From Paenibacillaceae bacterium (GTDB lineage: Bacteria; Bacillota; Bacilli; Paenibacillales; NBRC-103111), in contig JAJFMO010000184.1 of the NCBI GenBank assembly GCA_020697475.1, forward strand, positions 1 through 11,486: a stretch of DNA of 11,486 nt. The letters are read 5' to 3'. This document shows positions 1 through 6,467 of this stretch, one piece after another; position 1 is the first letter of the stretch, and every line of letters starts with the position of its first letter. Position numbers and translations under genes: made by a program. Below the pieces are notes generated by a model. That model searched no databases. It was not told the origin of the DNA and worked only from the letters and a program-made list of their open reading frames with translations.

Positions 1-1
1 C

Positions 2-813
2 AATGCGGTGGACGACGCTTGGGATTTCAAGCGGCAGGAGCCGTATACCCCGGACAACTACCGCGAAGCTCTGGAAATCAAGCTGACCGCGATCCAGAAT
101 GACCTGAACCAACGGTTCGGCAAGTTTCCGGCGCTGTATGCCAACAATATGAAGAGCAAGGTTTATTACCCCGGTCACGGCGAAGTAAAAAAGTTACTTG
201 AACCAACAAACATCAAGCCGCGGCCGCTGGACGGCTTTAGCGTGGAAAGCTTCGCCGGAAGCTTTGCCGCCAAAGCGGCGAAGCGCGACGAGAACGGCCC
301 CAAGTACATCGGGCCGAACGCATGGCGCGACAACGTCAAGATGGTCATGGATGCGGCTCAGGCGGGGGCGGCGGCGCTGCCGATGATCGCCAACGCCGGT
401 GTGAAGAGCGAGCTGCTGGAGAAGGCCGGCCCGATCCGCGACAAATTCGAGCTGTTCGCCTATGCGAGTTACTTGATGGCGGTGGAAGCGAACGGCAAGC
501 GATGCTCGGCCTCCCGGCCTTCTACCAAGAAGGCGGCAAGCGATATGCCAAGCTCAGCCCCATATATACGCTGGCGATCGGCAAGCCACTGGAAAGCCGC
601 AAACCGGACGATGTCGACGGATACCGGCCGCAAGGGCACGCGAGCTATATGAGGACATTCGCCAATGGAATCGCCTTGGTCAATCCGACGGCGAAGAAGG
701 ACGCCGGAATCGATCTGCCGCAACAGTATATCGACCCTTCGACGGGAGACAAGGTCACCATGATAGACATGGACGGGCAAACCGGTAAAATTTTGCTGCT
801 CAAGCAGCCGTAA
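2..813 (+). pseudogene. Frameshifted 3' part of a putative glycoside hydrolase-like protein
   Basis: The reading frame is already open at the left edge, so the true start lies outside the window. The protein reads in one frame to about position 499 (ending ...MAVEANGK) and continues in another from about 499-502 (AMLGLPAFYQEGGKRYAKL...) to the TAA at 811-813. The two parts overlap by one base, as expected if one base was lost near 495-502. The pieces make one coherent sequence: a DGFSVESF segment, a central helix-rich part, then GKRYAKLSPIYTLAIGKPLE and a C-terminal FANGIALVNP segment. These resemble the putative glycosyl hydrolase group called GHL15 in Pfam; that is from memory and not tested. 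If intact it would act on a polysaccharide, substrate unknown. No signal peptide can be judged because the N-terminus is missing. A sequencing error rather than a real mutation remains possible. Confident of the split frame, less so of the family. Confidence 0.55.
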
Positions 814-831
814 GGAGAGGCGGTCGAACGG

Positions 832-1737
832 ATGGAGCTCAGACAAATCGAATATTTCATCGAAGTGGCCAAGCTGGAGCACGTGACGGAAGCGTCTTAT
901 GCACTGCATGTGGCGCAATCCGCGGTCAGCCGGCAAATCCTGAAGCTGGAAGCGGAGCTCGGTGTCAGCCTGTTCACCCACGAAGGGCGTAAAGTGAAGC
1001 TGACGCCGATCGGCAAGACGTTCCTGAGCTACATGGAACAGCTCATGAAAGTGATGGAGAAAGCGAAGCAAGAGATCAACGAATTTCTCGACCCGGAGAA
1101 AGGCTCGATCCGCATCGGGTTCCCCAGCAGTCTGGCGGCGCATATGGTCCCGAGCATGATTTCCGCGTTTCGCGATCTGTATCCGAACGTTCACATTCAC
1201 CTTCAACACGGTTCCTACAAGGAATTGGTCGACTGGGTCGTGGGCGGCGAGATGGATTTGGCGGTGATGGGGCCGGTGCCGGAGAACGAGGATCAAGTGC
1301 GCAGCGACATTTTATTCCTGGAAAATTTCATGGCCCTGCTTCACACCCGGCACCCGCTGGCCGGCAAACCTTTTCTACAATTAAGCGAGTTGAAAAATGA
1401 TTCGTTCGTGCTGTTCCCGAAGGACTACGTGTTGAGGGAAATCGTCGTCGATGCGTGCGAGCAGAACGGCTTCCGGCCGAAAATCGCCTTCGAGGGCGAC
1501 GATTTGGATGCGATCAAGGGCTTGGTGGCCGCCGGGCTGGGGATCACCTTGCTGCCGGAAATCGCGATGACCGACAACATTCCTCAATCGACGGTCAAAA
1601 TCCTGATCACCGACCCTTGCGTAACTCGCAACGTCGGTCTGATCACCCCGGCCAATCGCGATTTACCGCCAACGGAGAAGCTGTTTTATGAATTTTTGTT
1701 GAACTTCAAAAAAGACCGCGACTGGGTAGAGGGGTGA
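832..1737 (+). CDS. gltC: LysR-family transcriptional regulator, GltC-like
   Basis: A 301-residue protein of normal LysR length. Residues 1-60 form the winged helix-turn-helix (MELRQIEYFIEVAKLEHVTE, then HVAQSAVSRQI), followed by a linker helix and a periplasmic-binding-protein-like effector domain. Stretches such as YLDP/FLDPEKG, IGFPSSLA, DLAVMGPVP, FVLFP..VLRE and EGDDLDAIKGLVAAGLGITLLPE match B. subtilis GltC as I remember it, well beyond general LysR similarity. GltC activates glutamate synthase genes (gltAB) in B. subtilis and its activity depends on 2-oxoglutarate and glutamate; the catabolic glutamate dehydrogenase RocG inhibits it by contact. The start ATG is preceded by AAGGAGAGG at 812-820, which overlaps the stop codon of the upstream broken gene. 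The gene converges on glutamate dehydrogenase, which fits a role in glutamate metabolism. Its last codons form one arm of the terminator stem. The target here is inferred. Confidence 0.88.
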   Translation: MELRQIEYFIEVAKLEHVTEASYALHVAQSAVSRQILKLEAELGVSLFTHEGRKVKLTPIGKTFLSYMEQLMKVMEKAKQEINEFLDPEKGSIRIGFPSSLAAHMVPSMISAFRDLYPNVHIHLQHGSYKELVDWVVGGEMDLAVMGPVPENEDQVRSDILFLENFMALLHTRHPLAGKPFLQLSELKNDSFVLFPKDYVLREIVVDACEQNGFRPKIAFEGDDLDAIKGLVAAGLGITLLPEIAMTDNIPQSTVKILITDPCVTRNVGLITPANRDLPPTEKLFYEFLLNFKKDRDWVEG

Positions 1738-1754
1738 TCTCCAGTCGCGGTCTT
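1712..1754. terminator. Bidirectional intrinsic terminator between gltC and gdhA
   Basis: A perfect 14-bp inverted repeat: AAGACCGCGACTGG at 1712-1725 and CCAGTCGCGGTCTT at 1741-1754, with a 15-nt loop. The left arm is the end of the gltC coding sequence and the gltC stop codon (1735-1737) sits in the loop. On the minus strand the stem runs directly into six T residues (complement of 1708-1713), so it is a good rho-independent terminator for gdhA. On the plus strand the following TCTTCTAT is a poor U-tract, so termination of gltC is probably weaker. Confidence 0.82.
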
Positions 1755-1794
1755 CTATACAAATGAGAGGATAATAGCGGGGTTTATGTTTTGA

Positions 1795-3177
1795 TTATAC
1801 GATGCCTTGGGCGAGCATGCTGTCGGCGACTTTCAGGAAGCCTGCGATGTTGGCGCCGACAACGAGGTTGCCGGGATAGCCGTATTCATCTGCAGCTTGC
1901 ATGCTGACTTTATAAATATTCTCCATGATGCGGTGCAGCTTCTGGTCAACTTCCTCGAACGTCCAGGAAGTGCGGATGCTGTTCTGCGACATTTCCAGCG
2001 CGGAGCAAGCAACCCCGCCGGCATTGGCGGCTTTGCCCGGTCCGAACAGTACGCCTTCTTGGATAAAGAGCTCGGTTGCTTCCAGCGTCGTCGGCATGTT
2101 GGCGCCTTCGCCCACAGCTTTCACACCATTGGCAATCAACAGCTTAGCTGATTGCTCGTTCAACTCGTTCTGCGTAGCGCAGGGCAGAGCGATGTCGCAA
2201 GGAATGCTCCAGATCCCTTCGCAGCCATCAAAATATTCTGCGCGCGGATGCTCGTTGACATATTCTTTGATCCGCTTGCGTTCAACTTCTTTGAGCCGTT
2301 TGACCGTATGCAATTGAATTCCGTCCGGATCGACGATGTAGCCGCTGGAATCGCTGCACGCGATCACTTTCGCGCCCAGCTGCTGAGCTTTCTCGATGGC
2401 ATAGATCGAGACGTTCCCGGAACCGGAGACGACGACCGTGCTTCCTTGGAAGTCCAAGCCCTTGCCGTGCAGCATTTCTCTGACGAAGTATACGAGTCCG
2501 TATCCGGTCGCTTCCGTCCGAACCAAGCTCCCGCCATAAGGCAGTCCCTTGCCCGTCAATACTCCGTTCTCGCTGCCGCGCAGACGCTTGTATTGGCCGT
2601 ATAAGTAGCCGATTTCTCTGCCGCCGACCCCGATATCCCCTGCAGGAACGTCGGTGTCTTGGCCGATATACTTGTGAAGTTCCATCATAAAGCTCTGGCA
2701 GAATCTCATCACCTCGTTATCGGATTTGCCCTTCGGATCGAAGTCGGATCCGCCCTTGCCGCCGCCGATCGGTTGACCGGTCAAGGAGTTTTTGAAGATT
2801 TGCTCAAATCCCAAAAACTTGACGATGCTGGCATTAACGGAAGGATGCAAACGCAAACCGCCCTTATACGGTCCGATGGCGCTGTTGAACTGAATGCGGA
2901 AACCGCGGTTGACTTGCACTTTGCCTTGATCGTCCACCCACGGTACGCGGAAGAGGATGGCTCTCTCAGGCTCGACGATACGATCCAAAATACCGGCTTC
3001 CTTATACTTAGGATTCTTTGCAATAACCGGTACAAGAGAATCCAGGATTTCTTTCACGGCCTGGAGGAATTCACTTTCATTCGGATTGCGTTTTACTACG
3101 GTTTGATAGACTCCATCTACATACTCTCTTGCAGCTTCGAGGGCTGCCGTGTTGCTGACTACTGCGGAGTTGCTCAT
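1795..3177 (-). CDS. gdhA: NADP-specific glutamate dehydrogenase
   Basis: Encodes a 460-residue cytoplasmic enzyme of the hexameric small-subunit class (E. coli GdhA is 447). It catalyses 2-oxoglutarate + ammonium + NADPH to glutamate, reversibly. Visible landmarks: GPYKGGLR near residues 102-109 with the substrate-binding lysine; GGGKGGSDFDPKGKS near 138-152; PAGDIG near 178-183 with the catalytic aspartate; Rossmann GSGNV near 252-256; and CSDSSGYI after the second strand, typical of NADP-preferring members. I chose the ATG at 3177 because GAGGTGAAGG lies just upstream at good spacing; a GTG at 3186 in the same frame would add MKA and cannot be excluded. The gene is convergent with the GltC-like regulator and has its own promoter and a LysR-type palindrome upstream. 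Nothing is missing from the catalytic core. The biosynthetic role is inferred from coenzyme class. Confidence 0.95.
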   Translation of the reverse strand: MSNSAVVSNTAALEAAREYVDGVYQTVVKRNPNESEFLQAVKEILDSLVPVIAKNPKYKEAGILDRIVEPERAILFRVPWVDDQGKVQVNRGFRIQFNSAIGPYKGGLRLHPSVNASIVKFLGFEQIFKNSLTGQPIGGGKGGSDFDPKGKSDNEVMRFCQSFMMELHKYIGQDTDVPAGDIGVGGREIGYLYGQYKRLRGSENGVLTGKGLPYGGSLVRTEATGYGLVYFVREMLHGKGLDFQGSTVVVSGSGNVSIYAIEKAQQLGAKVIACSDSSGYIVDPDGIQLHTVKRLKEVERKRIKEYVNEHPRAEYFDGCEGIWSIPCDIALPCATQNELNEQSAKLLIANGVKAVGEGANMPTTLEATELFIQEGVLFGPGKAANAGGVACSALEMSQNSIRTSWTFEEVDQKLHRIMENIYKVSMQAADEYGYPGNLVVGANIAGFLKVADSMLAQGIV

Positions 3178-3206
3178 TGCCTTCACCTCAACCTTAATTT
3201 TTCTAT

Positions 3207-3235
3207 ATCATAACGTGATTGCGGGGCATGAACAA
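3207..3235 (-). promoter_or_regulatory. Candidate sigma-A promoter of gdhA
   Basis: On the minus strand, TATGAT (complement of 3207-3212) matches the -10 consensus in 5 of 6 positions. TTGTTC (complement of 3230-3235) lies 17 nt upstream as a weak -35. Transcription would start near 3200, giving a leader of about 23 nt before the ATG at 3177. A poor -35 with a good -10 is typical of promoters that need an activator, in keeping with the palindrome centred near -64. Confidence 0.55.
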
Positions 3236-3256
3236 CATTGATTTTAGATATAGTTC

Positions 3257-3271
3257 ATGCCGAAACGGCAT
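3257..3271. promoter_or_regulatory. Candidate LysR-type (T-N11-A) operator upstream of gdhA
   Basis: ATGCCGAAACGGCAT is a perfect palindrome with 6-bp arms and a 3-base centre. It contains the T-N11-A arrangement (T3258, A3270) of LysR-family recognition sites. Its centre, 3264, falls at about -64 relative to the predicted gdhA start, the usual position of the high-affinity site for LysR activators. The neighbouring GltC-like protein is the obvious candidate binder. It is also about 93 bp upstream of the predicted yjlC start on the other strand, so it could affect that gene too. Confidence 0.5.
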
Positions 3272-3321
3272 AATGTTGCGGACAAGAAGGTTTGGGGAAC
3301 ATTTTCCTGCACAATTATTGT

Positions 3322-3350
3322 TTGCACTTCCAACGGTCAAGATGTAAAAT
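3322..3350 (+). promoter_or_regulatory. Candidate promoter of the yjlC-ndh operon
   Basis: TTGCAC at 3322-3327 and TAAAAT at 3345-3350 are separated by 17 bp. The -10 matches consensus in 5 of 6 positions and the -35 only in its TTG. Transcription would begin near 3357, leaving a leader of about 66 nt before the ATG at 3424. A short palindrome, ACAATTATTGT at 3311-3321, abuts the -35. No clear Rex site is visible. Confidence 0.4.
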
Positions 3351-3423
3351 TGGGAAGTATGCAATCCATGTCGAATCCGCACGGATCATGGAAATATCGA
3401 TAGCAAAGGAGGATGTCCCTCTT

Positions 3424-3882
3424 ATGACAGACGCAATGAAGCAACCCATGACTTCTGCAGACTCGGATGCCGGCAGCGGTGCCACAGCCGTCGCCACCGG
3501 CACACAGGCCGATGTGCTCGATCAGCTGCTCAAGCCTGAAGTTCAGCAATCCCTGGCGGTGTTGATCGACAACTTGCCGAAATTGGCGGAGATGGTAACG
3601 GTTCTGACCAAGACTTTTGATACGGTTCAGTCGATTGCAACCGACCGCATCTTCATCGAAGATATGGCCAGCGGCATGAGTGAAATCGTCAAACCGGTCA
3701 AGGATAAGGTGAAGAATATTGCGGCGGCGGCGATCGAAGCCGGCGAACGCTCGCAAGCCGAAGAAACGACGATCGGCTTGTTCGGTCTGCTCAGAATGTT
3801 GAAAGATCCGCAAATGCAGAAGATGTTCCGATTTACTCAGGCGTTCCTGGAGATTACGGCGCAACGGCAAGCGGAACGTTAA
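3424..3882 (+). CDS. yjlC: DUF1641 protein, YjlC-like, partner of Ndh
   Basis: A 152-residue soluble protein. The first 30 or so residues are low in complexity and rich in Ala, Ser, Thr and Gly. The rest is the DUF1641 domain, ending with the diagnostic segment GLFGLLRMLKDPQMQKMFRF followed by a short helix. No transmembrane segment or signal peptide is seen. The frame is open back to an ATG at 3292, but AAAGGAGG at 3405-3412 lies 11 nt before the ATG at 3424 and the extra upstream residues look non-coding, so I start at 3424. The gene precedes ndh by 70 nt, the same order as yjlC-yjlD(ndh) in B. subtilis. DUF1641 proteins also occur beside formate dehydrogenase genes (YrhD), suggesting an accessory role with oxidoreductases; the biochemical function is unknown to me. 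Confidence 0.85.
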   Translation: MTDAMKQPMTSADSDAGSGATAVATGTQADVLDQLLKPEVQQSLAVLIDNLPKLAEMVTVLTKTFDTVQSIATDRIFIEDMASGMSEIVKPVKDKVKNIAAAAIEAGERSQAEETTIGLFGLLRMLKDPQMQKMFRFTQAFLEITAQRQAER

Positions 3883-3891
3883 TCGCGTAGC

Positions 3892-3904
3892 GCGTACGGT
3901 ACGC
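3892..3904. repeat. Small inverted repeat between yjlC and ndh
   Basis: GCGTA-CGG-TACGC forms a 5-bp stem with a 3-nt loop just after the yjlC stop codon. It has no following T-tract, so it is not a terminator. In a yjlC-ndh transcript it could form a small hairpin at the cistron boundary. Its significance is unclear. Confidence 0.3.
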
Positions 3905-3952
3905 AATTGGACGAGACATGTAATGGAGAAGATAAGAACGGAGGCAAGCAGT

Positions 3953-5131
3953 ATGGCCAAACAGATATTGATCTTGGGCGGGGGCTATGGCGGTCTGTTA
4001 AGCGCATTGACGGCGCGTAAATATATGTCGTCGGAAGAAGCTTCAATTACCGTAGTCAATAAAGTCCCGTTTCACCAAATCATTACCGAATTGCATCGGC
4101 TGGCCGTCGGGGATTTGACGGAGAAGAACGTCGCCCTGCCGCTGGACAAGCTGCTCCGCGGCAAAGACGTCAATCTGATCGTCGGCACGGTGCAAGGAGT
4201 AAAGCCCGATGAGCGTACAGTAACCCTGGAGGACGGAACGAAGCTGACCTATGACGCGCTCGTACTGGCAATGGGCAGCGAGACGGCGTTCTTCGGCATC
4301 CCGGGCTTGCAGGAGAATAGCTTCTTGCTCAAGTCGGTGAGAGATGCGAACAAGCTTCGCGAACATATGGAAGGCTGCATCGCGGAATACGCCCAGAGCA
4401 AGAATAAGGCTGCGGCGAATTTTGTCGTGGGCGGAGGCGGCTTGACCGGGATCGAACTGGTCGGCGAATTCGCCGATATGCTGCCGGGGCTATGCCGCAA
4501 GTATGCGGTTGACCCGCAAGAAATTTCGATTTATTGCATCGAAGCGATGCCGACGATTTTGCCGGGCTTCCCGAGCGAATTGTTGAATCGCGCCCAAACG
4601 TCTTTGGAAGCGCGCGGAGTGACGTTCCTGACCAATCTTCCGATTACGGAGATGAAGGAAACGGCTGTATCGCTGAAGGACGGCAGCGTGATCGAGACGA
4701 AGACGCTGGTATGGACCGGCGGCGTTCAAGGCAACACGGTTGTCGCCAACTCCGGCATCGAAGTCAACCGCGGACGCGCTACGGTTAACGAGTTCCTGCA
4801 ATCGACCTCGCATCCTGACGTATTCCTCGCAGGAGATTGCGCCGTGGTCATGGCTCCGGAAGGGCGCCCCTATCCGCCGACAGCGCAGCTGGCTTGGCAG
4901 ATGGGCGAGGAAGTCGGCTATAACATTTTCGCACAATTCCATGGTTCTCCGATGAAGACGTTCAGTCCTGTATTCTCGGGAACGTTGGCCAGTCTCGGCC
5001 GCAAGGACGCGATCGGCACCGTTGGCGGCAACAAGACGGAACTGAAGGGCCTGCCTGCCTCCTTGATGAAGGAAGCGAGCAACGTTCGCTATTTGTCGCA
5101 CATTAACGGTTTGTTCTCGTTAGCTTACTAA
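3953..5131 (+). CDS. ndh: Type II NADH dehydrogenase (non-proton-pumping)
   Basis: A 392-residue FAD-dependent enzyme, the same length as B. subtilis Ndh (YjlD). It oxidises NADH and passes electrons to menaquinone at the inner face of the membrane without pumping protons. Two Rossmann folds are visible: FAD-binding GGGYGG near residues 9-14 and NADH-binding VVGGGGLTGIELVGEF near 158-173. FLAGDC near 291-296 contacts FAD, and PPTAQLAWQ near 308-316 belongs to the quinone-site region of the family. The C-terminus SLMKEASNVRYL...GLFSLAY is nearly the B. subtilis sequence as I recall it. GGAGG at 3940-3944 lies 8 nt before the ATG at 3953; an in-frame ATG at 3923 lacks a comparable site. It follows yjlC by 70 nt and ends at a strong terminator, so the two form an operon. 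In B. subtilis this operon is repressed by the redox sensor Rex. Confidence 0.95.
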   Translation: MAKQILILGGGYGGLLSALTARKYMSSEEASITVVNKVPFHQIITELHRLAVGDLTEKNVALPLDKLLRGKDVNLIVGTVQGVKPDERTVTLEDGTKLTYDALVLAMGSETAFFGIPGLQENSFLLKSVRDANKLREHMEGCIAEYAQSKNKAAANFVVGGGGLTGIELVGEFADMLPGLCRKYAVDPQEISIYCIEAMPTILPGFPSELLNRAQTSLEARGVTFLTNLPITEMKETAVSLKDGSVIETKTLVWTGGVQGNTVVANSGIEVNRGRATVNEFLQSTSHPDVFLAGDCAVVMAPEGRPYPPTAQLAWQMGEEVGYNIFAQFHGSPMKTFSPVFSGTLASLGRKDAIGTVGGNKTELKGLPASLMKEASNVRYLSHINGLFSLAY

Positions 5132-5158
5132 ACATATCCATAGCGGCAATGAAGCTTG

Positions 5159-5208
5159 AAGCTGCCCCTGTCGATCGACATTGAGGCAGCTTTTTTGCGT
5201 TTTTTTTG
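5159..5208 (+). terminator. Rho-independent terminator of the yjlC-ndh operon
   Basis: AAGCTGCC (5159-5166) pairs with GGCAGCTT (5185-5192). It is followed by TTTTTT and, after GCG, a further run of eight T residues. The loop holds a perfect 12-bp palindrome, TGTCGATCGACA (5169-5180), which can form a second small stem. It sits 28 nt past the ndh stop codon. The T-tract is only on the plus strand, so it does not obviously serve the converging channel gene. Confidence 0.88.
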
Positions 5209-5228
5209 GGTTATCGTTTGATGAAAGG

Positions 5229-6260
5229 CTAATCGCTTTTGAGCTTGGCATAAGTCAGATGATCGCAAATAATGAAAAGCCGGGCGTCGTCATCGATTCT
5301 CTCATTCAGGCGGCGGTTGATATCCAGTCGCGACCCGTCTGAAATCAAGGTGGCTCCTTGCGCAAGCAACTCGTCAAAGGCGTGCCGATAAGTACTCCAA
5401 TGCGGCAGCTTGCCAATTTCGTAAAGATCTTCCCCCCGATGCTGAGTGAGCAACTGAGATACAATCTTCGATGTGCCGGGATGGAAGGCGGAACGGACGG
5501 CCAATTGGGAGATCGTCTCGGAACCGACGATAAATTCGTTAATGTCGATATGGGTGAAGTTGTCGATGTTTTGTTTATCCATAATTTCCACTATCGAATA
5601 GACGTTGTTGTACAGTCGTTCGATTGTGGTGGCGATCAGCAGCGTCTTCCCGTCGATGAAGGCGGTGTCCCGGATCGTGCGATTGTACTCTGTCGTATCG
5701 TCGGCAAATACAAAAACCGCACGGGATTGGGAGATATTGGCCATGTCCAACGTTTGCTTCTGAGAGGGGTTTCCTTGAATGTAGCGAACTCGATCGTGAT
5801 CAACCGGCGAACGTTCCATTGTATCGATGAGTACGATTTCGGCTTGAGGATCATTGTTCAATATTTCCTGTAAGGCCAATTCCGAATGCTTGCTCCAGTG
5901 AACGATGACAAAGTGGCGTTGTCCGCGATAGGGCAATTTTCCTTCCTCCTTTTTCCGTTTGTACGCTAAAATCCGGTCGACAATTTTGCCGATGATGACC
6001 GAGATGAGTCCGATCCCGAACAGGTACAGGAAAATTCCAAGACATTTGCCGACAACGGAATGCGGGTAGAAGTCTCCGTATCCGACCGTGGTTACTGTGG
6101 TCATAACCCACCAAAACCCATCGAAGGGGGTTGGAAAATGATCCGGCTCCAGAAAGTGAATGGAGAATGAGCAGATTGTAAACAACAGCAAAGTTCCGAC
6201 GAACAGGAATCCGTTGTTTGCGCGACGCAGCTTTTGCATTAACCTTTGCACAAGGAACAT
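5229..6260 (-). CDS. Two-TM potassium channel with cytoplasmic RCK-like domain, YugO-like
   Basis: A 343-residue membrane protein. Residues about 17-37 form TM1, about 46-56 the pore helix, 57-63 the selectivity filter TTVGYGD, and about 70-95 TM2. A basic linker (YKRKKEEGK) leads to a cytoplasmic nucleotide-binding-like RCK domain from about 115. HFLEP..FPT.F.G.WW and VGYGDF.PH resemble B. subtilis YugO, a potassium channel tied to biofilm signalling. The RCK start reads HFVIVHWSKHSE, lacking a normal GxGxxG loop, so nucleotide binding is doubtful. Three ATGs are in tandem at 6266, 6263 and 6260. GGAGG (complement of 6268-6272) is 1 nt from the first but 7 nt from the third, so I start at 6260. 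The gene converges on ndh and is divergent from the ABC genes. Gating ligand unknown. Confidence 0.88.
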   Translation of the reverse strand: MFLVQRLMQKLRRANNGFLFVGTLLLFTICSFSIHFLEPDHFPTPFDGFWWVMTTVTTVGYGDFYPHSVVGKCLGIFLYLFGIGLISVIIGKIVDRILAYKRKKEEGKLPYRGQRHFVIVHWSKHSELALQEILNNDPQAEIVLIDTMERSPVDHDRVRYIQGNPSQKQTLDMANISQSRAVFVFADDTTEYNRTIRDTAFIDGKTLLIATTIERLYNNVYSIVEIMDKQNIDNFTHIDINEFIVGSETISQLAVRSAFHPGTSKIVSQLLTQHRGEDLYEIGKLPHWSTYRHAFDELLAQGATLISDGSRLDINRRLNERIDDDARLFIICDHLTYAKLKSD

Positions 6261-6280
6261 CATCATCCCTCCAACAACAA

Positions 6281-6289
6281 ATTATAACA
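6281..6289 (-). promoter_or_regulatory. Extended -10 promoter of the potassium channel gene
   Basis: Minus strand TGTTATAAT (complement of 6281-6289) is a perfect extended -10 element (TGnTATAAT). No good -35 is seen at 16-18 bp, which extended -10 promoters can tolerate. Transcription would start near 6274, leaving only about 14 nt of leader, just enough for the GGAGG. A perfect 10-bp palindrome, ATAGCGCTAT at 6289-6298, lies immediately upstream of the -10 and could be an operator. Confidence 0.6.
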
Positions 6290-6467
6290 TAGCGCTATAT
6301 CCATATTTAAGAAATGGGGAAGATTACCGCATCGTTTACATTGAATTTACACGCTTGCCGTATCCTATGAAGGCTGGCTGTTCTTGCTTCGTGGAAGGAA
6401 TAGGTGTTAAATGTAGCTTTAGATGTGGGGAATTTTTATCCATTTTGTCCTAGGGGAGGGCGGGAAA

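Noticed and set aside
469..1296. 275-codon open frame on the minus strand
   Set aside because: It lies antisense to the frameshifted hydrolase and the well-supported GltC gene, and its translation is His/Arg/Gln-rich with no recognisable domain.
3305..3330. Possible Rex box near the yjlC promoter
   Set aside because: The half-sites around CACAATTATTG do not form the TTGTGAA-N4-TTCACAA dyad; only a partial CACAA match is present.
3292..3423. Upstream extension of the DUF1641 gene to ATG 3292
   Set aside because: The strong AAAGGAGG at 3405-3412 and the candidate promoter at 3322-3350 both favour the start at 3424, and the added residues do not look like family sequence.
6335..6371. Promoter for the ABC operon (TTTACA or TTGAAT with TATCCT or TATGAA)
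   Set aside because: No combination gives both fair hexamers and 16-18 bp spacing, so I cannot support a specific promoter.
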